A DNA stretch of 64,000 nt, taken from positions 1,674,001 to 1,738,000 of the forward strand of contig CP138906.1 in assembly GCA_033977085.1 (NCBI GenBank), given 5' to 3'. Shown one piece after another: positions 42,335 to 53,252 of this stretch (position 1 is the stretch's first letter; each line of letters starts with the position of its first letter). Below the pieces are notes generated by a model. It saw nothing but the letters and a program-made list of their open reading frames with translations. It did no database searches and had not been told where the DNA came from. Source of the DNA: Apirhabdus apintestini (GTDB lineage Bacteria; Pseudomonadota; Gammaproteobacteria; Enterobacterales; Enterobacteriaceae). The position numbers and the translations under genes were made by a program.

Positions 42335-44770
42335 TTAAATTTTTTCGATTTCAACAAGATTTGTATGCTGTGGGTTACCTTTAGCCAGCGGTGAAGTACG
42401 GTGGGTGGTCAGCGTATTCATACAGGCACCATGGTCGATGCGATCGCCATCCATATTGGCGCTATGCCAGGCGCCCTGGCCCATCGCGGTAACTCCCGGC
42501 ATGATTCGCGGCGTTACTTTTGCCGACAGCCGCACTTCACCGCGCCCGTTAAATACGCGCACCATATCACCGCTATTAATATTACGCTTTTGGGCATCCA
42601 GCGGGTTAAGCCACACTTCCTGGCGACAGGCTTCCTGAAGAATATCTATGTTGCCATAGGTGGAGTGGGTGCGCGCTTTATAATGGAAGCCGAACATTTG
42701 TAGCGGGTATTGGCTACGCTCTGGTGCATCCCATCCTTCGAAGGTTGAGGCATAAACCGGGAGCGGGCTAATCACTTCGTCATTTTCAAGCTGCCATGCA
42801 GCCGCGATGTCTGCCAGCCTTTGCGAATAAATTTCAATTTTACCCGATGGGGTTTTCAGCGGATTTGCCTGCGGATCTTCGCGGAATTTGCGATAAGCGA
42901 CAAAATGCCCAGCCGGATCCCGACGTTTGTAGATGCCCATTTTACGCAATTCTTCATAGGTGGGCAGGTCTGCGTCGCGCGCGCGCATCTTCGCATACAG
43001 ATGCTGTAGCCATTCGCGCTGGGTGCGGCCCTCAGTGAATTTTTGATACACATCCGGGCCTAATCGCCGCGCCACTTCACTCATTATCCAGTAAATAGGG
43101 CGGCGCTCGAACTTCGGCGTAGTAGCAGGCTGGATAAAAATCAGATAGCCCATATTACCGGCGTAATCGTTGGGGATGATATCTTCCTGTTCAACGGTCA
43201 TCAGGTCAGGCAGCAGCAGATCGGCGTAACGCGCTGACGAGGTCATAAAGTTTTCAATGACAACAATGGTTTCGCACAGCGACTCATCCTGAAGGATTTC
43301 ATGAGTGCGATTGATGTCAGAGTGCTGGTTAATAAGCGTATTGCCAGCGTAGTTCCAGATGAATTTAATCGGCGCCGACAGTTTATCCGCCCCCGAACTC
43401 CATCGCGCGTTGCCGTCATTTCTGTTCCACGAGCGATAGCGTCAGTCCAGCTAAAGCAGGAGATGCTGGTTTTCACCGGGTTTTCCAGTACCGGCATGCG
43501 CTCAATAGTCATATTATAGGTAGACTCACGAGCGCCGCTATTGCCGCCGTTAATCCCAACATTGCCGGTTAAAATGGGTAGCATTGCGATTGCGCGTGAT
43601 GTCAGTTCACCGTTGGCCTGACGCTGGGGCCCCCAGCCCTGGCTAATATAAGCGGGCTTAGCTGTACCTATCTCGCGCGCCAGTTTAATAATGCTGTCGA
43701 CCGGAATGCCCGTGATGTGAGAGGCCCATTCAGGGTTTTTCTCAATGCCATCGTCACCCTGGCCAAGTATCCAGGCTTTATAATGACCATTTTTAGGCGC
43801 GCCTTCTGGCAGCGTTTTCTCATCATAGCCAATGCAATAGGTATCGAGGAAAGGCTGGTCGACGAGATTTTCTTTGATAAGCACCCAGGCAAGGCCGGCG
43901 ACCAGAGCTGCATCGGTGCCGGGACGGATGGGGATCCATTCGTCCTCACGTCCCGCTGCGGTATCCGTATAACGGGGGTCAATAACTATCATTCGGGCGT
44001 TTGAACGCTCGCGCGCCTGTTCCAGGTAATAAGTAATACCGCCGCCGCTCATACGCGTTTCAGCCGGGTTGTTGCCGAACATAACTACCAGCTTCGAGTT
44101 TTCAATATCGGAGGTGCTGTTTCCATCGTTACTGCCGTAGGTGTATGGCATCGCGCAGGCGATTTGGGCGGTGCTGTAGGTACCATAGTGGCTGAGAAAG
44201 CCCCCGTAGCAGTTCATCATACGTGCCACTAATGAAGCATAGGGCGATGAGCGGGTGATATTCCCCCACGACGCCGGAGGAATAGTTGATATACACGGAT
44301 TCATTGCCGTGGCGTTCAACTGTTTTTTGCAGCCGGCTGGTCAATATATCCAGCGCTTCATCCCGGGAAATACGCTCAAATTTTCCTTCCCCGCGTTTAC
44401 CAACGCGCTTCATAGGATAGTTCAAACGTTCAGGATGATTAATGCGACGTCGGATTGAGCGGCCTCGCAGGCAGGCTCGAACCTGATGGTTACCGTAGAT
44501 ATCCTCGCCGGTGTTATCCGTTTCGACATGCCAGACTTCATTATTACGAACATGCAGACGCAGCGCGCAACGGCTGCCGCAGTTTACTGAACAGGCGCCC
44601 CAGACAATTTTATCTTCTCCGGCTGTCAGCGCATTACTAACGGCCGCTGCCGCGCGCCGCATACCGAAAGGTAAAGGTAAAGTTTGTGCAGCAATCGCCA
44701 GGCCGCTCAGCGTACTGGTTTTCATAAATGTGCGGCGACTAATTCCGCTCTGGTGTTGGGATGATGACAT
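42335..44770 (-). pseudogene. ynfE: YnfE/YnfF-type molybdopterin oxidoreductase, DMSO/selenate reductase catalytic subunit (two frameshifts)
   Basis: Exported Mo-bisPGD enzyme. A TAT leader with SRRTFMK lies at residues 10-16, then a [4Fe-4S] motif (CSVNCGSRCALRLHV) and the FDH/DMSO family motif CLRGRSIRRRINHPERLNYP. The protein ends GNPQHTNLVEIEKI as in E. coli YnfE. Indels lie near 44268 (G run, one extra base) and near 43392 (G run 5, needs 6). The net length is 811 residues against 808. The start at 44770 was chosen to keep a short leader. The iron-sulfur (DmsB-like) and anchor (DmsC-like) genes normally between it and dmsD are absent. Confidence 0.92.
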
Positions 44771-44974
44771 AATTAACTCCGCGCAATTGGCTTCCAGCTT
44801 CCCGCCGGGAAGCATCTGCTGTTTTTATATAAAGGCGACTGATGCAGATTCAGTCTGTACTTACTTATAGCGCGGAAGTATTACTCACTTGGGAGTATCA
44901 GTTTTTAACGTTCGTCAATGTTGCGTACGTTTTATCGATGAAATAGAGCTTAATGAAAGAAAAGTGTGGGAAGA

Positions 44975-44990
44975 GGGGCGCTATCGCCCC
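44975..44990 (-). terminator. terminator downstream of ynfD
   Basis: 6-bp G/C stem (GGGGCG, 4-nt loop, CGCCCC) just past the restored ynfD stop. On the minus strand it is followed by a pyrimidine-rich tail (TCTTCCCACACTTTTC). Probably ends the ynfD transcript before ynfE. Confidence 0.6.
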
Positions 44991-44995
44991 ACGGG

Positions 44996-45276
44996 TTAAG
45001 GCGATACAGCCTCGTCAGTTTCAGCTGCAGAAGAATCAGACTGACGAATATATAAAATTTTTGCGTATCGTTTGCACAATGGCCAACGACCTGTCCACGG
45101 GTATTCTGCAAACGATCGCTTGGAACTATGGTCAGCGTGAAGTCTGACTCAGGTACGCCGTTTCGAATAATTTGCTGTTCAATTTTCGATTTTAGCCGCT
45201 CACAGGAGTTCTGTGTCGCCAGAACCGGGGAGGTGGTTAACAATAATAATGTACTTGTCCAAATAATGTGTTTCAT
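44996..45276 (-). pseudogene. ynfD: YnfD, small exported DUF1161 protein (one frameshift)
   Basis: Signal peptide MKHIIWTSTLLLLTTSPVLA followed by the DUF1161 core (CERLKSKIEQQIIRNGVPES, FTLTIVPSD, VVGHCANDTQK). An A run near 45056 is one short; corrected, it ends DEAVSP at 44996 with 93 residues. The start at 45276 has GAAAGGAGCGAC in front. Function unknown. Between speG and ynfE as in E. coli, but ynfC is missing. Confidence 0.85.
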
Positions 45277-45392
45277 TGTCGCTCCTTTCAATCCCGATTG
45301 AAGCAGGCAGAATAGCATATTGGTGACGCCAGGCTCTTGTTAGTTACGACAGTTTACCCCGCGGTGCAAATCGGCAGCTAACCGGATGCGGC

Positions 45393-45952
45393 TTATTGTG
45401 CCGTAGGCTTGAGCAGCGAAGAGCCTGAGGTTTTATGGCGCTCCAGATACTGATGTTGGAAAATACACATACGAATAGTATTTCGGTACTCTCCGTTAAT
45501 AAAAAACTCGTGAATTAGCTCACCTTCAACCATAAATCCCAGCTTCTGATAAATATGAATAGCTTTCGCATTTTCTTTATCAACAATGAGATACAGCTTA
45601 TAGAGGTTAAGTACTGTAAATCCATAATCCATAGCCAGCTTCGCCGCCCGTGTGGCTAAGCCTTTGCCCTGATGCTCGGGGAAATAATTATCTGAAACTC
45701 CGCGCGCCGGTGAACATGGTTAATTTCAACCAGTTCGACCAGACCGGCTTTTTCGCCCTGGCACTCAACGACAAAGCGACGCTCACTTTGGTCGTGAATA
45801 TGCTTGTCATATAAATCTGACAGTTCGACAAAGGCTTCATAAGGCTCTTCAAACCAATAGCGCATTACGCTGGCATTGTTATCCAGTTGATGGACAAAAC
45901 GCAGATCTTCACGCTCCAGCGGACGTAGTTTGACGCTTATCGTTTCGCACAT
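45393..45952 (-). pseudogene. speG: SpeG, spermidine N-acetyltransferase (one frameshift)
   Basis: GNAT-family enzyme that acetylates spermidine and spermine. The first half (VKLRPLEREDLRFVHQLDNN to RRAEFQIIISP) and second half (LAMDYGFTVLNLYKLYLIVD) are separated near 45682, where CCCC should be CCCCC. It then reads EHQGKGLATRAAK, which contains the acetyl-CoA loop. The corrected length is 186 residues, identical to E. coli. Together with mdtJI it makes two polyamine-detoxification loci in this window. Confidence 0.95.
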
Positions 45953-45997
45953 AGCCGCTCCACTTTGGCGCTTCGAAGGTACGAAGCGCCGTATAAC

Positions 45998-46345
45998 TTA
46001 AGGATGAATTGTACGTCCGGTAGATCGATCGAGGCAGCGCAACGTGTCAGGTTCCCAATAGGCATTAACGTTGGCGCTTTTCAGGCAATTATCGCGCGCG
46101 TCAAAGGCGGTGTCGGTCTTATCCCACTCTTTTTCAGTGCGGCGATTGACCTTGCGACGCAGGCTGCGGGTATCGTCCCACTGTTCTTTCTCCATTGCGG
46201 CATGCTGGCGACTAAGCGCATTGTCACCGGACTCAATAACCAGACGATCGGTTTTCGCCTGCGCCGGCACGCCCATTAACACAGAAGCAGCAAAAGATAC
46301 CGGCAGCAATATCATCGTCAGGCGACGGGAAAATGACGAGATCAT
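45998..46345 (-). CDS. ynfB: YnfB, UPF0482 exported protein
   Basis: Intact 115-residue protein with a signal peptide (MILLPVSFAASVLMGVPAQA). The conserved mature part is LVIESGDNALSRQHAAMEKE and then YWEPDTLRCLDR. The start at 46345 follows TATAAGGAAATC. Function unknown. It lies upstream of speG, as in E. coli. Confidence 0.93.
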   Translation of the reverse strand: MISSFSRRLTMILLPVSFAASVLMGVPAQAKTDRLVIESGDNALSRQHAAMEKEQWDDTRSLRRKVNRRTEKEWDKTDTAFDARDNCLKSANVNAYWEPDTLRCLDRSTGRTIHP

Positions 46346-46666
46346 AATGATTTCCTTATATAGATGAATTCCACTGCGCCACATTTTACCTGATTTCAGA
46401 ATACAGGCCATGCGGCGGCGTATTTTTCTTTACCGCGTTGAATAAAAAGAGAGGTTGAGCGTAGGGCAATTTGCAAATTTATATAGACATTATGAAAGAG
46501 TGTGATTTAAGTGGAATTTTTAAATTATGAATACTTGTATGGTAGATGGCGTCGCGCTATTTTACTTTAACCTGCCTTGACGCTAATAAGTGCTATGGGA
46601 GCCTGTCACCGGTTGGGTTGGTTTCAAATCTATGCGGCTGTTAATCGCTTCGTTAAGGATAGATAT
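46346..46666. other. ynfB-rspA divergent region
   Basis: 321 bp, AT-rich in the middle, with promoters of ynfB and rspA. In E. coli ynfA lies on this side, but no ynfA is visible. No gene recognised. Confidence 0.4.
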
Positions 46667-47881
46667 ATGAAAATTATCAAGGCTGACGTTTTTGTCACAT
46701 GCCCCGGGCGTAACTTTGTCACACTTAAAATAACCACTGAAGACGGCATCACGGGGCTTGGTGATGCAACACTGAATGGTCGTGAACTTTCCGTTGCCGC
46801 ATATCTTAAAGAGCATCTTTGTCCGCAGCTTATTGGGCGAGACGCACGGCGCATTGAAGATATCTGGCAGTTCTTTTATAAAGGTGCCTATTGGCGACGC
46901 GGTCCGGTGACGATGTCGGCGATATCCGCTATTGATATGGCGTTATGGGACATAAAAGGCAAAGCTGCCAATATGCCGCTATATCAGCTCCTGGGAGGAG
47001 CGTCGCGAGAGGGCGTAATGGTTTATTGCCATACCACCGGGCACACCATTAATGATGTCCTTGAAGATTATGCAAGACATAAAGAGCAGGGCTTTAAGGC
47101 TATCCGCGTTCAATGTGGCGTGCCCGGAATGCAAACTACTTATGGGATGGCCAAAGTAAAAGGAGAAGCCTATGAACCAGCGACAAAAGGCCTGTGGCCA
47201 GAAGAGCAGCTATGGTCAACGGAGAAATACCTCGATTTTACCCCTAAATTATTCGCCGCGGTGCGCGAACGCTTTGGGTTTGATGAGCATTTATTGCATG
47301 ACATGCATCATCGCCTAACGCCGATTGAAGCGGCGCGCTTTGGCAAAAGTATTGAAGAATATCGACTGTTTTGGATGGAAGACCCAACGCCTGCAGAAAA
47401 TCAGGCCTGTTTTCGTTTAATTCGCCAGCATACCGTGACACCGATTGCCGTGGGCGAAGTTTTTAATAGTATCTGGGATTGCAAGCAGTTAATAGAAGAA
47501 CAATTGATAGATTATATTCGCACCACAATTACTCACGCCGGAGGGATCACCGGCATGCGGCGCATTGCAGATTTTGCTGCGTTATATCAGGTTCGCACCG
47601 GTTCGCACGGGCCTTCTGATCTATCACCGATATGTCACGCAGCGGCGCTGCATTTCGATCTCTGGGTACCAAATTTCGGCGTTCAGGAATATATGGGATA
47701 CTCCGAAGCGATGCTCGAAGTGTTCCCTCATAGCTGGCGCTTTGAAAAGGGATATATGCATCCCGGAGAAAAACCTGGGTTAGGTATTGAGTTTGACGAA
47801 AAAATTGCCGCTAAATATCCCTACGATCCTGCTTATTTACCCGTGGCTCGCCTTGAAGATGGTACGCTGTGGAATTGGTAA
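46667..47881 (+). CDS. rspA: RspA, enolase-superfamily mannonate dehydratase-like protein
   Basis: Intact, 404 residues, the E. coli length. Enolase-superfamily D-mannonate dehydratase subgroup: the N-terminal capping domain (FVTLKITTEDGITGLGDATL) and barrel motifs HDMHHRLTPIEAARF, WMEDPTPAENQ and AVGEVFNSIWD supply metal and acid-base residues. It was first described as starvation-sensing protein RspA. The start at 46667 is chosen from the conserved MKIIKADVFVTCPGR. It is first in the rspA-rspB-ydfJ-ydfI block. Confidence 0.95.
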   Translation: MKIIKADVFVTCPGRNFVTLKITTEDGITGLGDATLNGRELSVAAYLKEHLCPQLIGRDARRIEDIWQFFYKGAYWRRGPVTMSAISAIDMALWDIKGKAANMPLYQLLGGASREGVMVYCHTTGHTINDVLEDYARHKEQGFKAIRVQCGVPGMQTTYGMAKVKGEAYEPATKGLWPEEQLWSTEKYLDFTPKLFAAVRERFGFDEHLLHDMHHRLTPIEAARFGKSIEEYRLFWMEDPTPAENQACFRLIRQHTVTPIAVGEVFNSIWDCKQLIEEQLIDYIRTTITHAGGITGMRRIADFAALYQVRTGSHGPSDLSPICHAAALHFDLWVPNFGVQEYMGYSEAMLEVFPHSWRFEKGYMHPGEKPGLGIEFDEKIAAKYPYDPAYLPVARLEDGTLWNW

Positions 47882-48150
47882 TGCGAATAATGATATCACT
47901 GGGATTATAATAGTATTAATAAGCTCAAGAATTGATTGTATGATTATTATTGTTTGATGGAATAATTATGTTTCATTATTGATATGCATTATCAAACTCA
48001 ACGGATGGGAGTTATGAAATGTAATTATATTAATAATCAATAATGAGGTGGGATTCTTTTAATATTAATGACTCAATATCTCGAGAGATTAATGGACGCG
48101 TAGTTTAATTAACTCAATTACGCAAAAATCTATTTCAGGAAAAATAAATT

Positions 48151-49156
48151 ATGAAAAGCATTGTAATCCAGCAGCCAGGAAAGCTGGTTATAGAAGAGCG
48201 TCCTTTGCCTGCTCCCGGTCCTGGAGAAGTCAGGGTTCGTGTAAAACGAGCCGGTATTTGCGGTTCCGATGTTCATATTTTTCACGGGCATAATCCCTTT
48301 GCCAAATATCCACGCACGATCGGACATGAGTTTTTGGACATATTGATGCCGTAGGTGAGGGAGTTGATATATCGCGTACGGGAGAACGTATCGTAGGCGA
48401 CCCGGTAATAAGCTGCGGTCATTGCTATCCCTGCCGCATTGGAAAACCAAATGTTTGTCGGGAGCTACAGGTAATTGGCGTGCACAGAGACGGGGGTTTA
48501 GTGAATATGTAACATTACCTGCGCAAAATGCGTGGTGCGTACCCGAGGGTATTTCTGACGATGAAGCTGCGATGGTTGAGCCATTCACCATTGCTGCGAA
48601 TATTTGTAGCCAGATGAGCCCTGCGGAGCTTGATATTGCACTGGTTTATGGCGCGGGCCCAATGGGGCTGACTATTATTCAGGCACTACGTGGAGTCTAT
48701 GGCGTACGGGAAATTATTGTTGCCGACAAAATCGATGAACGACTGGCCATGGCGAAGCATAACGGTGCCGATCGCATTATTAACAATGCTCATACCGATC
48801 TTAGCCAGCAACTTGCGGGAGTAATGCCAACACTCATTATCGATGCCGCCTGCCATCCGGCGATTTTGCCAGAGGCTATCGCGCTGGCCTCTCCGGCCGG
48901 GCGTATTGGTATTTTGGGTTTTTCTGATGCGCCGTGCACAATTACTCAGCAGGCTATTACCAGTAAAGAACTCAGTCTGTTTAGTTCAAGACTGAATAGC
49001 CGCCGCTTTCCAATGGTTATCGAATGGATGAAACGACGTAATATTGATGCGCTTAAACTCATTACTCATCACTATGCTTTTCAGGACGTGATGAACGCAA
49101 TGGACGTTTTTGAAAATAACCCTAAAGAATGCTGTAAGGTATTACTGGAATTTTAA
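48151..49156 (+). pseudogene. rspB: RspB, zinc-dependent alcohol/polyol dehydrogenase (two frameshifts)
   Basis: Medium-chain dehydrogenase with the catalytic zinc ligand in AGICGSDVHIF, structural zinc cysteines in SCGHCYPCRIGKPNVC, and nucleotide-binding VYGAGPMGLTIIQ. Breaks lie near 48333 (T run 5, needs 6) and near 48498 (TTT needs TTTT, DGGFSEYV). The corrected length is 335 residues (339 in E. coli). An AT-rich 270-bp gap separates it from rspA, so it may have its own promoter. Probably oxidises a sugar acid or polyol in the same pathway. Confidence 0.92.
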
Positions 49157-49351
49157 CCAAAATTATTTTGATTGTTCCTGCCAGGTAATCATTTATTAAT
49201 ATTATTAGGTTTGGGTAATAAATGAATGCTTTGAAAAACATTGTGGGAAGAATAATAAAGATTGGTTCTCAATAAATTCGGGCCCGAAGCGATAAGTTGA
49301 GTGGTCTTAACCATCGGGCGCTTATAATGACACTACAATAGTGAGCGACAG

Positions 49352-50740
49352 ATGAATAATATCCCCGATAATATAAATGAACAGACAAGGAATACAGGCG
49401 ATCTAATCCGGGCTGCAGTTTCAGGCTGGCTTGGTACCGCACTTGAATTCATGGACTTCCAGCTTTATTCGTTGGGGGCTGCGCTGGTTTTCCATGAAAT
49501 ATTTTTCCCTGAACAGACGGCGGCGATGGCGTTAATTTTAGCAATGGGTACCTATGGAGCCGGATATATAGCGCGAATTGTTGGCGCTTTTATATTTGGC
49601 AGAATGGGGGATACCATTGGGCGTAAGAAAGTATTATTTATCACTATAACCAAGATGGGCATTTGCACTACTCTTATTGGCGTGCTCCCCACCTATGCAC
49701 AGATAGGTATTTTGGCGCCAGTGCTATTGGTAACACTACGTATTATTCAGGGACTGGGTGCAGGTGCAGAGATATCAGGAGCTGGTACTATGCTGGCTGA
49801 ATATGCGCCGCACGGAAAGCGCGGCATTATTTCTTCGCTAGTGGCTATGGGCACAAATTGCGGTACGTTAACCGCCACGGGAATATGGGCTGTCATGTTT
49901 TTTATGCTAGATAAGTCCCAGTTATTGGCATGGGGCTGGCGCGTGCCGTTTCTGTGCAGTGCCATTGTAATGGTATTTGCTATTTGGCTGCGCCTAAACT
50001 TAAAAGAAAGCCCTGTTTTTGAACAAACACAGGGGCAACCGTTAGAGAACACCGCCGCTGCAGCGGAAAAGAGTATGTTGCGCAGTAAATCCTTTTGGCT
50101 GGCCACGGGCCTGCGCTTTGGACAGGCGGGTAACTCTGGGTTAATCCAGACTTTTCTTGCTGGCTATTTGGTTCAGACGCTGCTCTTTGATAAACGTATC
50201 CCCACCGATGCGCTAATGATAAGCTCTGCAATCGGTTTTCTCTCTATTCCGGTTATGGGCTGGCTTTCCGATAAATTTGGTCGACGCTTGCCCTATATTA
50301 TTCTGAACTTCCTGTCCATTATTCTCGCGTACCCCATGATTGCTATTTTGGTCGATAACAGTATGCCAGTTAGCGTAATTATGCTCTGTATCATTGTTAT
50401 TCATAATATCGCAGTGCTAGGTTTGTTTGCCTTAGAAAACATAACGATGGCGGAAATGTTCGGTTCCCGAAATCGTTTCACACGCATGGCTATCTCGAAA
50501 GAAGCAGGCGGATTAATCGCCGTAGGGTTTGGCCCTCTTCTCGCAGGCATATTTTGTAATATGACTGGCGCCTGGTGGCCAATCGCTGCCATGATCGCAG
50601 TTTATTCCTGCATAGGGTTGCTGGCCGCTGTGTTGATGCCAGAAGTGAGCGATCGCGACCTGAGCCTGTTACACGATGCGGCAGATGCCAGTTCAGCCTC
50701 ATCGGCACGCACTCCCGTAGTGCGCGGCGCCGTATCCTGA
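49352..50740 (+). CDS. ydfJ: YdfJ, metabolite:H+ symporter (MFS, MHS family)
   Basis: Intact full-length 462-residue 12-segment transporter. MHS motifs: FGRMGDTIGRKKVLF after the second segment and WGWRVPFLCSAIVMVFAIWL in the middle. The N-terminus begins with about 25 hydrophilic residues before SGWLGTALEFMDFQLY. In E. coli K-12 this gene is truncated at its 5' end next to the Qin prophage; here the whole N-terminus is present. Likely imports the sugar acid used by RspA/RspB/YdfI. The ribosome site is weak (GAGCGACAG). Confidence 0.92.
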   Translation: MNNIPDNINEQTRNTGDLIRAAVSGWLGTALEFMDFQLYSLGAALVFHEIFFPEQTAAMALILAMGTYGAGYIARIVGAFIFGRMGDTIGRKKVLFITITKMGICTTLIGVLPTYAQIGILAPVLLVTLRIIQGLGAGAEISGAGTMLAEYAPHGKRGIISSLVAMGTNCGTLTATGIWAVMFFMLDKSQLLAWGWRVPFLCSAIVMVFAIWLRLNLKESPVFEQTQGQPLENTAAAAEKSMLRSKSFWLATGLRFGQAGNSGLIQTFLAGYLVQTLLFDKRIPTDALMISSAIGFLSIPVMGWLSDKFGRRLPYIILNFLSIILAYPMIAILVDNSMPVSVIMLCIIVIHNIAVLGLFALENITMAEMFGSRNRFTRMAISKEAGGLIAVGFGPLLAGIFCNMTGAWWPIAAMIAVYSCIGLLAAVLMPEVSDRDLSLLHDAADASSASSARTPVVRGAVS

Positions 50741-50851
50741 GTAAGAGAATTGCAAAGCGCGCCAGCTTGCTTTGATTTTTAACAGTAATTTCGCGCGTGA
50801 TATCAGGATATAGTCTCTATTGGCATGGAAAATAAATTGAGAAGGATAACA

Positions 50852-52317
50852 ATGATGCAAAATAAATTCAGCGCTGCAAAAGCAGTGCAGCCCACTTATG
50901 ACCGCAATTGTCTGAAGCCACGCATTGTACATCTTGGTTTTGGCGCTTTTCATCGTGCTCATCAGGCTGTGTTTGCAGATATTCTCGCCTCACAGCACGC
51001 CAGCGATTGGGGATATTGTGAAGTTAATCTGATTGGCGGTGAGCGCCAAATTGAAGATATCAGACGCCAGGATAATCTGTTCAGCGTATCAGAAATGGCG
51101 CCCGGCGCCTGGAATAGTCGAATCGTTGGCGTGGTAAAACAGGCGCTCCATGCCGACATTGACGGGATTGCCACCGTACTGCAAGCCATGACTCAACCGG
51201 AGGTGGCAATTGTATCAATGACGGTAACGGAAAAAGGGTATTGCCATGCCCCTTCGACCGGGAAACTGGTGTCCGATCACCCGTTAATACAGGCCGATCT
51301 TGAAAACCCTGACACCCCCGCAGCGTGCCGGGTGTCATTGTCGCGGCGTTACGCAAGCGGCGCGAAGCGGGGCTGGCGCCCTTTAGCGTGATGTCCTGCG
51401 ATAACATGCCTGAAAATGGCCACGTGGCGAGAAATGTTGTTATTGGTTTTGCCAGATTATTAGACCCGGCGCTTGCTGACTGGATTGATGCATCCGTAAC
51501 ATTTCCTTCAACGATGGTGGACCGCATCGTTCCCGCGGTGACGCCAGAAACCCCGGATGCAATAGCGCAGCATATTGGGGTTGACGATCCTGCGGGAGTC
51601 GCCTGTGAACCATTCCGGCAATGGGTGATTGAGGATAATTTTGCCGCTGGACGACCGCGTTGGGAACTTGCTGGCGCTGAACTGGTGGACGACGTGCTCC
51701 CTGGGAGGAAATGAAACTGCGTATGTTAAACGGCAGTCATTCGTTCCTTGCCTATTTAGGATATCTGGCAGGCTATGCGCATATCAATGAGTGCATGGAG
51801 GATAGCTGTTTCCGCGAGGCGGCCCGGGCGTTAATGCTTAATGAACAGGCTCCCACTTTACGTGTGCGCGGCGTAGATTTAACCCAGTACGCAGACTCGC
51901 TGATAACGCGCTATAGCAACCCTGAACTTAAACACCGAACCTGGCAAATAGCCATGGACGGTAGTCAAAATTGCCCCAGCGCATGCTGGATTCGGTGCGC
52001 TGGCATTTAGCCCATCAGAAACCCTTTCCGCTATTGGCATTAGGCATTGCTGGATGGATGCGCTACGTGGGGGAATCGATGAGCAGGGGAATCGTATTGA
52101 TGTGAGCGATCCGTTATTATCCGTGATAACGCAAAGCGTTAGCGGGAGCAAAGACGGCGAGGATCGCGTTAACGCGCTACTGGCAATAAACGCTATTTTT
52201 GGTGATGATTTACCTCTTAACGCCCATTTTGTTCAAGCGGTGCAGGAGGCGTATCAACGCCTCCTGGCGCAGGGTGCAAAAGCAGCGGTTGCTTATAGCG
52301 TCCGTCATGCTGAATAA
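50852..52317 (+). pseudogene. ydfI: YdfI, mannitol-dehydrogenase-family fructuronate/tagaturonate reductase-like enzyme (four frameshifts)
   Basis: NAD-dependent long-chain polyol/uronate oxidoreductase (UxuB/UxaB relatives). N-terminal Rossmann start RIVHLGFGAFHRAHQA; catalytic region KLRMLNGSHSFLAYLGYLAG with the conserved Lys; VTFPSTMVDRIVPAVT. Breaks lie near 51316 (C run), 51699 (C run), 51968 (A run) and 52069 (G run), each one base short. Corrected, it has 489 residues (486 in E. coli). The start at 50852 follows GAGAAGGAT. Last gene of the block, with a terminator behind it. Confidence 0.92.
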
Positions 52318-52325
52318 AGCATAAG

Positions 52326-52346
52326 CAGGGAGCCGTACGCTCCCTG
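52326..52346 (+). terminator. terminator after ydfI
   Basis: 8-bp perfect stem (CAGGGAGC, CGTAC loop, GCTCCCTG) 9 bp after the ydfI stop, followed by a T-rich stretch (GACTCTTCTTATC). Confidence 0.8.
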
Positions 52347-52486
52347 GACTCTTCTTATCATAATAAAAATAATGGCTGGCCTTAGTAATAACCACTTTCC
52401 CGGAAAGTTTAACACTTAAATAACGCCTGCGTATTTTGACAGCGGTAGATACGTTTAACCTGTCGTTTTCTTACGCGTAGCGCCTG

Positions 52487-53169
52487 TTATTCTTCACAAA
52501 ACCAGTGTGTATTTTCTTGCCTGATAAGCAGCATAGACTCACTAATTTCGTGCAAGTGGCGATGCATTGCAGTATCAGCGGCCTCAATATTGCGCTGCTC
52601 AAGAGCGTCAAAAATAGCGTAGTGTTGCCGCAGCAGCATCTCCGGTGGTGAAACATTTTTTAAACTCATATAGCGCACGCGATCGATGGCCGCCTTTATA
52701 TTTTCTACCGTTTCCCATGCCAGTTGGCAGTCGGCTATTTGTGCTAAAGCCTGATGGAAGGCGTCGTCCAGAGCGAAGAAATCATTATGCTGGTGGCGGC
52801 TAACCGCATTTTGCTGCTGATGCAGATTTTGCTCTAAGTCCCACAGTGCTTCATCGTCAATGTAGTCGATAGCGCGTTTAACCACGGCGCGTTCAATGGC
52901 ATCCCGAATAAAACAGCCATTTTGTACCGGGAGATCGCTATCTTCGTAACATAACTGCCGCGCTGCGGGCGTATCTGAATTAGGCCATTCTCCGCAAGCT
53001 TAATGAAAGCTTCACGTACCGGCTGACGTGAAACCTCAAAACGTGCGGCTATTTCTTTTTCCGACAGCGGCGTTCCCGGAGCAATCAGACATTGCACTAT
53101 GTCCCTGCGCAGGATGCGATAAATCTGTTGGTTGACGGGCTGGACGGGATTTAGGGATTCGGCACTCAT
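52487..53169 (-). pseudogene. ydfH: YdfH (RspR), GntR/FadR-family regulator of rspAB (one frameshift)
   Basis: Winged-helix N-terminus (QQIYRILRRDIVQCLIAPGT, then FEVSRQPVREAFIKLAENGL) and an FCD ligand domain. In E. coli this protein (RspR) represses rspA. A GG near 52935 should be GGG; corrected, the protein reads VQNGCFIRDAIERAVVKRA and has 227 residues (228 in E. coli). The start at 53169 (MSAESLNPVQPVNQQ) matches the family; an upstream in-frame ATG at 53211 has no ribosome site. It converges on ydfI. Confidence 0.9.
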
Positions 53170-53252
53170 GGATTGTTTATCGGGTAATGGGTAACCTCTT
53201 AAATTTACCATACTTTTAGGATGCCGCCCATTTTACAACGGGCGGCGAATCC

